Below are positions 57,365 through 64,000 of a stretch of 64,000 bases of DNA, one piece after another. The notes under the pieces were generated by a model. It searched no databases. It was not told the origin of the DNA and was given only the letters and a program-made list of their open reading frames with translations. Numbering within the stretch: the stretch's first letter is position 1; each line of letters opens with the position of its first letter. The stretch comes from Dehalococcoidia bacterium (GTDB taxonomy: Bacteria; Chloroflexota; Dehalococcoidia; SM23-28-2; HRBIN24): positions 1 through 64,000 of the forward strand of contig JANXAP010000040.1 in NCBI GenBank assembly GCA_025062275.1, written 5' to 3'. A program made the translations under genes and the position numbers.

Positions 57365-57684
57365 GCTGCACCCCTCCCGCGACGCGCCAGGGCGCGACGA
57401 ATGCCGTCCAGCAGCCGGCGCAGGCGAGGGAAGAGGACGGTGGACTCCACCGCCCTCTCCAGAGCGCCCTCGGGCAGAGGGGCGGCGGACCGCACCAGCG
57501 CCGTGCCCGATTCCAGGTCCACCGTCGCCACCCGAACCCCCGGCAGGGACAGGAGACCTCGGCGGGCGCGGGCGGCGCACAGGTCACAGACCAGGCCCTC
57601 GATGCGCAATGTGGCCACCTCTCCCTCCCTGGCCGTCACCACGGCCCGGGGGCGGTAGAAGAGACGACGCCAGTGGACACGCAT
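57361..57684 (-). CDS. HMA-like metal-binding domain protein
   Basis: 107 residues. The middle holds a heavy-metal-associated fold: LRIEGLVCDLCAARARRG with a CxxC pair, then LPGVRVATVDLESGTALV. The basic tails on both sides are unusual for a simple copper chaperone. ATG 57684; a TATAAT lies at 57705-57700. Metal and partner are unknown. Confidence 0.75.
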   Translation of the reverse strand: MRVHWRRLFYRPRAVVTAREGEVATLRIEGLVCDLCAARARRGLLSLPGVRVATVDLESGTALVRSAAPLPEGALERAVESTVLFPRLRRLLDGIRRALARRGRGAA

Positions 57685-57699
57685 GGTCGCTCTGCCCCC

Positions 57700-57705
57700 A
57701 TTATA
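57700..57705 (-). promoter_or_regulatory. -10 box upstream of the HMA-nfo pair
   Basis: TATAAT on the minus strand 15 bases before the ATG at 57684, giving a leader of about 8 bases. No -35 of quality is visible. Confidence 0.45.
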
Positions 57706-57844
57706 GGGCCTATCGAAGAGATGTGGCTGCCCTCGTCGCGTCGGTTGCGCCGCGACCTACCTCCCCTTACCCTTGGACGGTGACCGCATCCCCGACAGGG
57801 CGCATGCGGGCCGCTCCACGCACTCCCACGGAAAAAGGGGTGAA

Positions 57845-59062
57845 ATGTACGGAAGAAGGTTTTCCCGTCGTCACCTGCTCAGGCTCGGGGCCGGGTTGGC
57901 CGTGGCCGGGATGGTGGGCTGCGGCCAGGAGAGCGAGGAGGCGCCCACCCCGGCTGCCCGTCGGGGCAGCGGGCCGCCCGTGAGGGTGGGGGTGCTAGTG
58001 CCCACCAGCGGCGTCTACGCGGCCCTGGGACGCGACCTGCTCAACGGCTACAACCTCTACTTCGAGAAGGCCGGCTTCGTGGCTGGAGGACGACCCATCG
58101 AGCTGCTGGTGGAAGACGAGACCGCCGACCCCAACACCGCCCTCACCCGCGCCCGCAAGCTCATCGAGGCCGACAGGGTGGACATATTTACAGGCGTAGT
58201 CAGCACCTCCTCCGCCTATGCCATGCGCGACCTCCTGCACCAGAGCCGCACCCTGTCGGTCATCACCAATGCCGGCGGCAACGACCTGACCCGCAGCCGC
58301 AAGAGTCCCTACATCTTCCGCGCCTCCTTCACCAGCTGGCAGGTGAGTTTCCCCCTGGGGAGATGGGTGGCCGAGGAGCTGGCCCGGCGGGTAGTCATCA
58401 TTTACGCCGATTACGGCTTCGGGCAGGAGAGCCGGGCCGCCTTCAGAGAGAGCTTCGTGGCTGCCGGAGGTCGAGTCCTGGACGAGATCCCCTACCCCCT
58501 GGGCAACACCGACTTCAGCAGCGTCATCGACCGCATACGGGCGGCCCGACCCGAGGCCGTCTACGGCTTCGCTTCCGGCAGCGACGCCGTCCTCTTCCTG
58601 CGGCAGTTCGTCCAGGCCGGGCTGAGGGGGCGCATCGCCCTGGCGGTGACGGGCTGGACGGTGGAGCAGGACGTGCTCAGGTCGGTGGGACGCGATGCCC
58701 TGGACGCCTACAGCAGCCTCTATTGGGCCGTCACCCTCGACAACGCCGCTAACCGTCAGTTCGTGGAGGACTACCGGCGTCGCTACGGTGAGCTGCCCAG
58801 CGTCTTCGCTGTGCAGGCCTACGACGGCGCCAGGGTCATCGCCGAGGTGCTGGAGGCCGTGAAGGGCGACACCTCCGACCCCGATGCCCTGGTGCGGGCA
58901 GCCGAGGCGCTCCACTTCGACAGCCCCCGGGGCACCTTCGAGTTCGACCCTGTCACCCACAACGTGGTCCAGAACATCTACCTGCGACAGGTGCGGGACG
59001 AGGGCGGGCAGGTGGTGAACGTGGTGGTGAAGGACCTGGGACGCCTGCGGGACCCGGGCTAG
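57845..59062 (+). CDS. Branched-chain amino-acid-type ABC transporter binding protein
   Basis: 405 residues. The signal region is RRFSRRHLLRLGAGLAVAGM followed by a lipobox VGCG, so it is a Tat-exported lipoprotein. The mature domain is a type I periplasmic-binding fold: VRVGVLVPTSGVYAALGRDLL, the hinge regions ADRVDIFTGVVSTSSAYAM and AVQAYDGARVIAEVLEA. Such proteins bind branched-chain amino acids, amides, urea or aromatic acids. ATG 57845 with GGGGTGAA upstream. It heads an importer operon. Confidence 0.88.
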   Translation: MYGRRFSRRHLLRLGAGLAVAGMVGCGQESEEAPTPAARRGSGPPVRVGVLVPTSGVYAALGRDLLNGYNLYFEKAGFVAGGRPIELLVEDETADPNTALTRARKLIEADRVDIFTGVVSTSSAYAMRDLLHQSRTLSVITNAGGNDLTRSRKSPYIFRASFTSWQVSFPLGRWVAEELARRVVIIYADYGFGQESRAAFRESFVAAGGRVLDEIPYPLGNTDFSSVIDRIRAARPEAVYGFASGSDAVLFLRQFVQAGLRGRIALAVTGWTVEQDVLRSVGRDALDAYSSLYWAVTLDNAANRQFVEDYRRRYGELPSVFAVQAYDGARVIAEVLEAVKGDTSDPDALVRAAEALHFDSPRGTFEFDPVTHNVVQNIYLRQVRDEGGQVVNVVVKDLGRLRDPG

Positions 59063-59081
59063 AGGGTGCCAGCCGACGCCC

Positions 59082-59945
59082 ATGGAGCACCTGTCGGCGC
59101 TGCTCAACGGCCTCTCCTACGGGATGCTCCTGTTCCTCCTGGGATCGGGTCTCTCCTTGGTGCTGGGAGCGGGGCGCTTCGTCAACCTGGCCCATGGCGC
59201 CCTCTATACGCTGGGCGGGTATGTGGGCTTCACCGTCTGCAACGAGTGGGGGAACTTCTGGCTGGGCCTGCTGGTGGGGCCGGCCTTAGGGGCGGCCGTG
59301 GGCCTGGGCATGGACTGGTTGTTGCTGAGGCGGCTGCGTGGCGGGGGCCGCGAGCTGGACCAGGTGCTCCTCACCTTCGGCCTGGCCCTGGTAATGGCCG
59401 ATGCCACCCGCGCTGGCTGGGGCGGCGACATTCGCAGCGTTGGGGCGCCGCCTCCCTTCCACCGCCCCATCGAGATAGGCGGCTTCGTCTATCCCTCCTA
59501 CCCCCTGGTCATCATCGGAGTGGGGGTGGCCGTGTTCGTCCTGCTGAGGCTGCTGCTGCGACGCACGCGGCTGGGCGTGGCGATCCGCGCGGCTGTGGGC
59601 GACGGGGAGATGGCCCAACTAGCGGGCGTGCCGACAGGTGCCGTACTGTCCCTGACCTTCGCCCTGGGGGTGGCCCTGGCTGCCCTGGCCGGGGTGGTGG
59701 GCCTGCCCCGTCTGGCCCTGGCGCCGGGACGGGACTTCGAGCTGTTGCTGCTGGCCCTGGTAGTGGTGGTCATGGGCGGGGCAGGACAGATAGAGGGCGT
59801 CTTGGCCGCCTCCCTGCTGGTGGGTCTCACCGACGCCCTGGGCAAGCTCTACTTCCCCCAGTTCACGGCGGCCATGGTCTCGGGGCTGCTAGCGGTGGTG
59901 CTGGTCTGGCGGCCCGAGGGACTGCTGGGCAAGAGGACACCGTGA
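59082..59945 (+). CDS. ABC importer permease LivH type
   Basis: 287 residues with about eight membrane helices. The family start LSALLNGLSYGMLLFLLGSGLSLVLG and the cytoplasmic loop ALVVVVMGGAGQIEGVLAASLLVG are typical of LivH. ATG 59082 lies 19 bases after the binding-protein stop. It forms the channel with the LivM-type permease, whose GTG overlaps its stop. Confidence 0.9.
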   Translation: MEHLSALLNGLSYGMLLFLLGSGLSLVLGAGRFVNLAHGALYTLGGYVGFTVCNEWGNFWLGLLVGPALGAAVGLGMDWLLLRRLRGGGRELDQVLLTFGLALVMADATRAGWGGDIRSVGAPPPFHRPIEIGGFVYPSYPLVIIGVGVAVFVLLRLLLRRTRLGVAIRAAVGDGEMAQLAGVPTGAVLSLTFALGVALAALAGVVGLPRLALAPGRDFELLLLALVVVVMGGAGQIEGVLAASLLVGLTDALGKLYFPQFTAAMVSGLLAVVLVWRPEGLLGKRTP

Positions 59946-60919
59946 AGAGAAGGACCCCCCTGCGCCTGCTGGCGTTAGCGGCCGTGGCCGTCCTGGCCGC
60001 CGTTCCGCCACTGGCGGGCGGCTTCACCCTTCACCTCGGGGTGGAGGCGGCCACCCTGGCCACGGCAGCCCTGGCCCTGGGACTGCTGGTCGGCAGGGGA
60101 GGGATGGTCTCCCTGGGCCATGCCGCCTTCTGGGGGCTGGGGGCATACGCCGCCGCCCTCCTGGCGAGACATGTGGCGCCGTGGCCCTGGCTGGCGTTGC
60201 CGGTGGCAGCCCTGGTGGCGGTGGGCTTCGCCCTGGCCACAGGCGTCCTGGTCCTGCGGGGCCGCGGCATCTTTTTCCTCATGCTCACCCTCGCCTTCGC
60301 CCAGCTGGCCCATGTCCTGGCCCTCCAGTGGCGCGACCTGACGGGAGGCGACGACGGCATCGCAGGCGTCCCGGCGCTGACGGGCCTGGAAGACCACCGC
60401 GCCCTGTACGGGCTGGCCATAGGAACGCTGGTGGGCAGCTATCTGCTGCTTTCGGCGGCGTGGGCATCGCCCCTGGGGCAGGTGCTGGACGCCGCCCGCC
60501 AGAACGAGGCCCGTGCCCGCGCCCTGGGCTACCCCGTGTTCCTCTACCGTCTGGCAGCATATGCCCTCGCAGCGGCCGTGACCGGCGTGGCCGGGGCCAT
60601 CGCTGCCCACGAGCGCGGCTTCGTCCACCCGCGGGACCTCTCCTGGTCCGTGTCGGGGGTGATGCTCATCGTAGTGCTGCTGGGCGGGCCCCAGGCCCCT
60701 TGGGGGCCGGCCGTGGGGGCGAGCGCCTATGTGGCCGTCGAGGCTTGGGCCAGCGCCCGCAGCGATTACTGGAACCTGTTCTTGGGGCTGCTGCTGGTGG
60801 CGACGGTCCTGTGGGGGCGAGGGGGCCTGGCCGGACTGGCAGCGTGGGCGTCGTCGGGGGTGAGACGTCTGGCCCGCGGGGGTGCCGATGGCGGAGCTGC
60901 GGGTGGAGCGCCTGTCTAG
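59942..60919 (+). CDS. ABC importer permease LivM type
   Basis: 325 residues with about nine membrane helices. The loop PRDLSWSVSGVMLIVVLLGG is the LivM signature. GTG 59942 overlaps the LivH stop (GTGA). The 3' end overlaps the fused ATPase gene by about 32 bases, implying coupled synthesis. Confidence 0.9.
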   Translation: MKRRTPLRLLALAAVAVLAAVPPLAGGFTLHLGVEAATLATAALALGLLVGRGGMVSLGHAAFWGLGAYAAALLARHVAPWPWLALPVAALVAVGFALATGVLVLRGRGIFFLMLTLAFAQLAHVLALQWRDLTGGDDGIAGVPALTGLEDHRALYGLAIGTLVGSYLLLSAAWASPLGQVLDAARQNEARARALGYPVFLYRLAAYALAAAVTGVAGAIAAHERGFVHPRDLSWSVSGVMLIVVLLGGPQAPWGPAVGASAYVAVEAWASARSDYWNLFLGLLLVATVLWGRGGLAGLAAWASSGVRRLARGGADGGAAGGAPV

Positions 60920-62366
60920 GGCCTTCGGCGGGGCGCTGGCCCTGAAGGACGTCTCCCTCGCCGTGGCCATGGGAGAGCGCAGGGCCCTCATCGGCCCCAA
61001 CGGTGCCGGCAAGACCACCCTCTTTCGCCTCATCGGCGGCGAGCTGCGCCCCAGCGGGGGCGCCATCTACCTGGACGGGCGGCGCATCGACGGCCTTCCC
61101 CCGGAGCGCATCGCCCTTCTGGGGGTGGTGCGCTCGTTCCAGGTGCCCAGCGTCTTCCCCGACAAGAGCTGCCTCGAGCACGCGATGCTGGCCCTGCTGG
61201 CTGGCCGCAGGGGCCGTCGCTGGTGGCCCTTCGTCCCCCTGGAGGGGACGCCTGGCCTTAGGGACGAGGCGCTGCGGGTGCTGGAGCGGGTGGGTCTGGA
61301 AGGGCAGGCCGGACAGCCGGCCGCTGCTCTCTCCCACGGCGACCGGCGCCTCCTGGAGCTGGCCATGGTCCTGGCCCAAAGGCCGCGGCTGTTGCTGCTG
61401 GACGAGCCGCTGGCTGGCCTGTCGCCTCCGGAGAGGGAACGCATCGGCCGGCTGCTGCTGGGCCTGCCGCGCCAGCTGACGGTGCTGCTCATCGAACACG
61501 ACCTGGCCTTCGCCTATGCCTTCAGCGAGCGGGTGACAGTGCTGCACGGGGGCGAGGTGCTGCTGGAGGGGAGGCCCGAGGAGGTGCGCAGCCACCCGCG
61601 GCTCCTGGCCGCCTATGCCGGGCCGAAGCTGACAGGGGCTGAGGCTATCGTCCCCCGCGAGGGAGAGGCGGGCCCGCCGGCCCTGCAGGTATCGGGCCTC
61701 GCCTGTGGCTATGGCCAGGCCCAGGTGCTGCACGGTGTGGACCTGGAGGTAGGTCGGGGCGAAGTGGTGGCCCTGTTGGGCCGCAACGGCATGGGCAAGA
61801 CCACCCTTCTGCACGCCGTCGCCGGCCTCCTGCGCCCGCGTTCGGGGCGGGTGGTGCTGGAGGGAAGAGACGTGACGGGCCTTTCCCCCCTGCAGCTGGC
61901 GCGGGCGGGACTCAGCCTCGTGCCCCAGGGACGGCGGCCCGTCCCGGGCCTGTCGGTCCAGGAGGAGCTGTCGCTGGCGCAACGTCCCGGGCCTTGGACA
62001 GTCGAGGGGGTATACAGCCTTTTCCCCCGCCTGTGGGAGCGGCGGCAGGCCCAGTCCACCGCTCTGTCCGGGGGCGAACAGCAGATGCTGGCCGTCGCCC
62101 GGGCGCTGGTGCGCAACCCCAGGGTGCTGCTGATGGACGAGCCCTTCGAGGGCCTGGGCATGCCCTGGCTGGAACGCGTGCAGGAGGTCGTCCGGGCCCT
62201 GCGCAGCCAGGGCGTGGCAGTGGTGCTGGCCGAGCAGAGGCTGGACCTGGCCCTGCCCTTAGCAGACCGCGTCTATGTGCTGGAGCAGGGGAGGACTGTC
62301 TACCAAGGCCCCTCGGGCGACGCCCGCACCAGCGAGCGGCTGCTGCAGTGGCTCCTGCCCCTGTGA
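60888..62366 (+). CDS. Fused ABC transporter ATPase, LivG-LivF in one chain
   Basis: 492 residues with two complete ATPase domains. Domain 1 (residues 1-240, LivG-like) has Walker A GPNGAGKTTL, signature LSHGDRRLLELAMVL and Walker B LLLLDEPLAGLSPPER. Domain 2 (from about residue 262, LivF-like) has Walker A GRNGMGKTTL, signature LSGGEQQMLAVARAL and Walker B VLLMDEPFEGLGMPW. In most bacteria these are two genes. ATG 60888 lies within the livM gene; GTG 60882 is an alternative. Confidence 0.92.
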   Translation: MAELRVERLSRAFGGALALKDVSLAVAMGERRALIGPNGAGKTTLFRLIGGELRPSGGAIYLDGRRIDGLPPERIALLGVVRSFQVPSVFPDKSCLEHAMLALLAGRRGRRWWPFVPLEGTPGLRDEALRVLERVGLEGQAGQPAAALSHGDRRLLELAMVLAQRPRLLLLDEPLAGLSPPERERIGRLLLGLPRQLTVLLIEHDLAFAYAFSERVTVLHGGEVLLEGRPEEVRSHPRLLAAYAGPKLTGAEAIVPREGEAGPPALQVSGLACGYGQAQVLHGVDLEVGRGEVVALLGRNGMGKTTLLHAVAGLLRPRSGRVVLEGRDVTGLSPLQLARAGLSLVPQGRRPVPGLSVQEELSLAQRPGPWTVEGVYSLFPRLWERRQAQSTALSGGEQQMLAVARALVRNPRVLLMDEPFEGLGMPWLERVQEVVRALRSQGVAVVLAEQRLDLALPLADRVYVLEQGRTVYQGPSGDARTSERLLQWLLPL

Positions 62367-62385
62367 GCCAGGGGCTGTGGGGGCC

Positions 62386-62823
62386 TTACCCGGAGGCGGC
62401 GCCCCTCAGCCCGCGCACGAAGCGGCGCACCTCCTCGACCAGCTCGGGGAGGTCGCGATAGGGACGGGCGGTGACCTTGGGATCGGGATGATGCAGCACC
62501 CAGTCGGAGATGCGGAAGCCGAAGTGGGCGTCGTAGAGCAGGAGCACGGGCTTGCCGCGCATCTGGACGGTGGTCAGCTCGCAGCCGACGCCGGTGGAGG
62601 AGATGGTGGCCTCAGCCACCAGGGCATCGGCCTCCTGCAGCCACTGATAGACTTCCCGCAGGGCACGGGCCCTGTCCACCGATGGCTGCGGGAAGGTGGG
62701 GTCGGCTACACGCTGGTTCAGGACCTCCACCCCCTCATCCTGCAGGGCCTGGGCGATGGCCCGCACCGCCTCCACATACTCGCGTCGGCCGCTGGTGATG
62801 GCCGCCGAGAGGAATACCTTCAT
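62386..62823 (-). CDS. Nucleoside 2-deoxyribosyltransferase-like protein
   Basis: 145 residues. The fold is that of nucleoside 2-deoxyribosyltransferases and MazG-linked relatives: MKVFLSAAITSGRREYVEAV at the start, ADALVAEATISSTGVGCELT in the middle with the acidic E of the active site, and KPVLLLYDAHFGFRISDWVL. Relatives exchange bases on deoxyribosides, or hydrolyse nucleotide monophosphates. ATG 62823. It is convergent with the importer operon. Confidence 0.78.
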   Translation of the reverse strand: MKVFLSAAITSGRREYVEAVRAIAQALQDEGVEVLNQRVADPTFPQPSVDRARALREVYQWLQEADALVAEATISSTGVGCELTTVQMRGKPVLLLYDAHFGFRISDWVLHHPDPKVTARPYRDLPELVEEVRRFVRGLRGAASG

Positions 62824-62868
62824 GCCTCACCTCCTGCTGGCTGCTGCTGTTGCGCCTCGGGCCCGCCC

Positions 62869-62898
62869 TTGACCGCCCCCATGCTCTATAAATAGCAT
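62869..62898 (+). promoter_or_regulatory. Likely promoter of tRNA-Val and the fluoride-riboswitch operon
   Basis: TTGACC (62869-62874) and TAGCAT (62893-62898) are 18 bases apart, just before the tRNA at 62912. An alternative -10, TATAAA (62887-62892), has no matching -35. Confidence 0.5.
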
Positions 62899-62911
62899 GG
62901 ATTTGGCAGGT

Positions 62912-62986
62912 GGGCGATTAGCTCAGCGGCAGAGCGTCTCGCTTACACCGAGAAGGTCGGAGGTTCGAATCCTCCATCGCCCACCA
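62912..62986 (+). tRNA. tRNA-Val (TAC)
   Basis: 75 bases with CCA encoded. The acceptor GGGCGAT pairs with ATCGCCC; anticodon TAC in CTTACAC reads valine codons; the T arm is GGAGGTTCGAATCCTCC. The gene ends 4 bases before the first helix of a fluoride riboswitch, so both should be on one transcript. Confidence 0.94.
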
Positions 62987-62990
62987 GAAG

Positions 62991-63054
62991 GGGCGATGAG
63001 GCCCGCCCGGCGCCCGGAAGGCGCCGAACCGCGGCGACGCTGATGGCCTCTACC
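62991..63054 (+). promoter_or_regulatory. Fluoride riboswitch (crcB motif)
   Basis: Helix P1 is GGGCG (62991-62995) with CGCCC (63004-63008), around the loop ATGAGGCC. An extra hairpin GGCGCC-CGGAA-GGCGCC follows, then GAACC, a GCG-GCGA-CGC stem and CTGATGGCCTCTACC. The loop GAGGCC (62998-63003) pairs with GGCCTC (63045-63050), the known pseudoknot. P1, its loop and the 3' conserved segment match my memory of the crystallised Thermotoga aptamer. It controls the fluoride exporter gene downstream. Confidence 0.92.
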
Positions 63055-63081
63055 GAACGACGCGGTGGGGGCCTTTTCTTT
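63045..63081 (+). terminator. Intrinsic terminator overlapping the riboswitch
   Basis: GGCCTCTACCG (63045-63055), loop AACGACG, CGGTGGGGGCC (63063-63073), then TTTTCTTT. The 11-bp stem shares the aptamer's 3' pseudoknot strand, so fluoride binding would prevent it forming and allow read-through into crcB. Confidence 0.88.
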
Positions 63082-63090
63082 ACGAGGCCG

Positions 63091-63465
63091 ATGACGGTGG
63101 TAGCGGTAGCGACGGGAGGGGCCCTGGGGGCCCTGGCCCGTTACTTCCTGGCCCGTGCGGTCTATTCCCTGTTGGGCACCGCCTTCCCCTACGGCACCCT
63201 GGTGGTGAACCTGTTGGGGTGCTTCCTGCTGGGGGTTATCATAGCCCTGGTGGAGGAACGGGGGCTGCTGGGGCCCGAGGCCCGCTCCCTGCTGGCAGTG
63301 GGGTTCCTGGGTGCCATGACCACCTTCTCGACCTTCGTCTACGAGTCCCACGGGCTGCTGAGGGACGGCGCCTATCTCCTATGCCTGGGATACCTGGCAG
63401 CCAGCCTGATAGGCGGCCTGGCCTCCTTCGTGCTGGGCAGGGCGTTGGGCAGCATCGGGAGCTGA
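63091..63465 (+). CDS. crcB: Fluoride exporter CrcB/Fluc
   Basis: 124 residues with four membrane helices and the family motifs GGALGALARYFLA, GTLVVNLLGCFLLG and GFLGAMTTFSTF. CrcB forms a dual-topology dimer that lets fluoride leave the cell. Start ATG 63091; an upstream in-frame ATG at 63043 is inside the riboswitch and is rejected. A DUF190 gene follows 4 bases later. Confidence 0.93.
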   Translation: MTVVAVATGGALGALARYFLARAVYSLLGTAFPYGTLVVNLLGCFLLGVIIALVEERGLLGPEARSLLAVGFLGAMTTFSTFVYESHGLLRDGAYLLCLGYLAASLIGGLASFVLGRALGSIGS

Positions 63466-63469
63466 AGGC

Positions 63470-63826
63470 GTGGAAGAGGAGACGCAGGCGCTGCTACTGC
63501 GCATCTTCATCGGCGAGAGCGACCGCTGGCACGGCCGCCCTCTATATCGGGCGCTGGTGGAAAAGGCCCGGGAGCAGGGGCTGGCAGGGGCCACCGTGAT
63601 CCGCGGCATCGAGGGTTTCGGGGCCAACAGCGTCATTCACACCTCCCGACTGCTGGAGCTGTCCAGCGACCTGCCCATCGTCATCGAGGTTGCCGACCGA
63701 CCCGAGAAAATAGAGGCCTTCCTGGCCACGGTGAGAGAGATGGTCCAGGAGGGTTTGGCGACCCTGGAAAGGGTGCGGGTCGTGTTCTACCGGCCCGACC
63801 AGCCGCACAAGGAGGGAGGCCCGTGA
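63470..63826 (+). CDS. DUF190 protein
   Basis: 118 residues of the DUF190 family, ferredoxin-like fold: LLRIFIGESDRWHGRPLYRA, then GATVIRGIEGFGANS. DUF190 genes are often next to crcB, so it likely helps in fluoride resistance, but its mechanism is unknown to me. GTG start at 63470. Its stop overlaps the GTG of the following gene. Confidence 0.85.
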   Translation: MEEETQALLLRIFIGESDRWHGRPLYRALVEKAREQGLAGATVIRGIEGFGANSVIHTSRLLELSSDLPIVIEVADRPEKIEAFLATVREMVQEGLATLERVRVVFYRPDQPHKEGGP

Positions 63827-64000
63827 GGGAAACAGACCGGCCGCGGCGCCACTTCATTTACGAGGCCAGCGCCGAGCTGCTGACGCCTACCCTGCGGCGC
63901 GCCCGCGCCGGCCGCAGCGACGGCATCCAGCACTTCATCTTCTCCGACGAGGCGCCAGAGGCGGGCGGCGAGGGCTCGGCTCCCACGCCGCTGGCCTATC
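63823..64000 (+). CDS. Partial gene of unknown function, third gene of the fluoride operon
   Basis: Open frame from GTG 63823 (overlapping the DUF190 stop as GTGA) to the window edge, 59 codons. It starts VRETDRPRRHFIYEASAELL and continues without stop. I do not recognise a family. The overlap suggests it belongs to the same riboswitch-controlled message. Confidence 0.55.
   Translation, partial: MRETDRPRRHFIYEASAELLTPTLRRARAGRSDGIQHFIFSDEAPEAGGEGSAPTPLAY

Noticed and set aside
63043-63090. In-frame ATG at 63043 as start of crcB
   Set aside because: It lies inside the conserved CTGATGGCCTCTACC part of the riboswitch, and the codons from it to 63091 would span the terminator; the CrcB domain begins at 63091.

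Overview
The window is GC-rich bacterial chromosome, densely packed with genes, with many four-base start/stop overlaps and frequent GTG and TTG starts. My best guess is a Chloroflexota bacterium of the Dehalococcoidia/SAR202/Tepidiforma type, possibly thermophilic. That rests on the mix of acyl-CoA dehydrogenases, family III CoA-transferases, a DUF1786 protein, a thiolase beside a DUF35 protein, and an rRNA locus without a 16S gene; it is an inference, not a placement. I see no insertion sequences, prophage or CRISPR array.

Layout. 1-8.8 kb: catabolic genes, with two CoA-transferases, an acyl-CoA dehydrogenase, a DsbA/FrnE-like protein and a three-subunit molybdenum hydroxylase with a cupin. 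8.8-12.8 kb: a PhnB-like protein, orphan hisH, ligA and a lipoprotein thermonuclease. 12.8-18.3 kb: the rod-shape operon mreB-mreC-mreD-PBP2-rodA, in which PBP2 has lost all three transpeptidase motifs. 18.3-25 kb, minus strand: radA, a membrane protein, clpC and an S1 protein. 25.0-28.45 kb, minus strand: 23S rRNA, initiator tRNA and 5S rRNA behind a consensus promoter, with no 16S gene. 28.5-30.8 kb: FAH-family protein, a small membrane protein, tatA and a membrane-anchored cyclophilin. 30.8-37.5 kb, minus strand: a second acyl-CoA catabolic block with paired dehydrogenases, a tandem CoA-transferase fusion, a pirin and an LLM-class oxidoreductase. 37.5-45.4 kb, plus strand: hydrolase, SDR, greA, lysS, HAD, Nudix, serS, half-size GDT1 and DUF1786.

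45.4-50.5 kb holds a possible PD-(D/E)xK protein, a DUF35/thiolase pair, a small HTH protein, a phosphoribosyltransferase, an SDR and a lipoprotein. 50.5-54 kb, minus strand, is a compact lipid operon: HadA/HadB-like dehydratase pair, ketoacyl synthase, thioesterase and acyltransferase. 54-57.7 kb holds two ferredoxins, a LysR regulator, an ECF sigma factor, endonuclease IV and an HMA protein. 57.8-62.4 kb is a branched-chain amino-acid-type ABC importer with a Tat-type lipoprotein binding protein and both ATPases fused. The window ends with tRNA-Val, a fluoride riboswitch, crcB, a DUF190 gene and a truncated gene.

The most unusual points are the predicted dead PBP2 beside an apparently intact RodA, the tRNA-riboswitch-crcB arrangement, two genes that seem to start at CTG behind identically spaced Shine-Dalgarno sites, and several genes whose -10 box lies only 6-10 bases before the start codon, implying leaderless or near-leaderless mRNAs.
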